In this document: one piece after another, positions 34,592 to 35,286 of the stretch
Numbering within the stretch: the first letter of the stretch is position 1
How the letters are laid out: the number at the start of each line of letters is the position of its first letter
Assembly: GCA_016869715.1 (NCBI GenBank)
Contig: VGDM01000023.1
Span: 1-35,286, forward strand
Direction: 5' to 3'
Origin: Alphaproteobacteria bacterium
GTDB taxonomy: Bacteria > Pseudomonadota > Alphaproteobacteria > Acetobacterales > Acetobacteraceae
DNA: 35,286 bases
The notes under the pieces: model-generated
What the model was told of the DNA's origin: nothing
Databases searched by the model: none
What the model saw: only the letters and a program-made list of their open reading frames with translations
Program-made: the position numbers and the translations under genes

Positions 34592-35286
34592 CAGGCTTTT
34601 GCCCGCGGCAGCAAAAGCCAGCCCGCCAGACCCAAAACCAGACTGGCTGCCAATACGGCGAAACCGGCGCGATAGGCGGCTTTGGGCCGCGCCAATTTCT
34701 GCATCGGGACGAAACCGATCACGAGGCCCACCAGAAAGGGTAGCAGGGAAGAGCCCAGCACCTGAGCCATATTCACCGTGCTTGCGCCGCGCCCGACCAG
34801 ATGATCGGGGAAGAGCATGCGCGCCTCCGTCACCAGCAGCACAGGGTAGCTGGAAAACAACACCAGCCCGACCAGCAGGCCAAGCGCCGCAGTAAGGGGA
34901 GGCGCTCGCCAGATGGCAAGAATCACCAACATGGCCGCCGAAAGCGCCGCGCCGGCGCTGATCATGGCGCTGCGGCGGAAAAAGCGCCTCTCCAGCGGAC
35001 CCATCAGCAAAAGCCCGATAGGCATGGCAAGCCCCATCGCGGCCTGGGCCAGTCCGCGTTCATTGGCATTCAGCCCATGCACATCGGCGAAATAAGGCCC
35101 GGCCCAAAGCCCGATCACCGTGGCGGCGGCGGCTTAGGCCACCAGATGCAAAGCCAGCACCCTTCGCCCGCCCGCGTGATTTGGTGGCGTTCTTCGCGCG
35201 CTCTTCCGCTGACAAGGGATTCCCGCGCGATGCTCTGCGCTGGGTCATGTCCTGCGCGGCGGGGGCAGCAGCCCGGATCGCTTCTT
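34591..35286 (-). pseudogene. MFS transporter, interrupted, runs off the right edge
   Basis: The C-terminal half of a major facilitator: about six hydrophobic helices from GLWAGPYFADVHGL through [13 protein letters not shown] to the end. The same frame is blocked at 35134-35136 by a TAA; just upstream VLALHLVA before the stop and AAAATVIG after it together form one membrane helix, so the stop lies inside a helix of a once longer protein. From the window edge to about 35180 no frame is convincingly MFS-like, so another lesion may exist. It could also be a split but translated second half starting at the GTG at 35118. Upstream sequence would settle this. Confidence 0.65.

Noticed and set aside
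1..35286. tRNA, rRNA, CRISPR array, transposase, phage or toxin-antitoxin genes
   Set aside because: None was recognised by reading either strand; small structured RNAs cannot be excluded without a covariance search.

Overview
The window is a GC-rich chromosomal segment of an alphaproteobacterium, most likely Acetobacteraceae/Rhodospirillales (Roseomonas-like). This is inferred from gene content: a CcrM-type GANTC methyltransferase next to rnhB and mutY, a dciA-dsbA-smc block divergent from mutY, an iscR-cysteine desulfurase pair, a tripartite tricarboxylate transporter (Bug-type) binding protein, and frequent GTGA/ATGA stop-start overlaps. No rRNA, tRNA, CRISPR array, prophage or insertion-sequence transposase was recognised.

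Layout. 1-434: a poorly known edge with a 94-aa orphan. 467-3833: a translationally coupled operon of a DUF2272 lipoprotein, an old-yellow-enzyme flavin oxidoreductase and the SelO AMPylating pseudokinase. 3903-5115: an Nfu-type Fe-S carrier and a RutE-like nitroreductase. 5196-7255: trpBA. 7290-9355: a class III CoA-transferase coupled to an alpha/beta hydrolase. 9356-12148: a decayed interval with a broken lipoprotein, a fragment of a second hydrolase copy, a TPR gene with four lesions, a GMC oxidoreductase fragment and a palindromic repeat. 12149-13705: cysteine desulfurase and IscR. 14094-15825: a second alpha/beta hydrolase, a strong terminator, and a Bug-type binding protein. 15901-18366: another decayed interval (DUF898 membrane protein, M48 metallopeptidase, hexapeptide acyltransferase remnant). 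18363-24256: anmK, tyrS, an MFS transporter, murJ and grpE, all intact. 24359-25406: a damaged trypsin-like protease. 25430-31839: smc, dsbA-like, dciA and divergent mutY. 31883-32823: P450 and membrane-protein remnants. 32829-34591: ccrM and rnhB. 34591-35286: a broken MFS transporter running off the edge.

The main theme is contrast. Housekeeping genes (tryptophan synthesis, Fe-S assembly, cell wall, translation, chromosome segregation, DNA repair and methylation) look intact. About ten accessory genes between them are in different stages of decay: one-base indels in homopolymers, premature stops (six of the nine that can be placed are TAG), lost catalytic residues, and short remnants. This suggests ongoing gene loss after a change of lifestyle, in a lineage that still keeps its core pathways.

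No clearly new multi-gene system was found. The most useful leads are: the paired GANTC sites next to the ccrM start; a perfect inverted repeat touching the iscR start codon; start codons of dciA and mutY only 3 bp apart; the SelO/flavin-oxidoreductase/lipoprotein operon; the duplicated hydrolase tail; and the amber-rich decayed genes.
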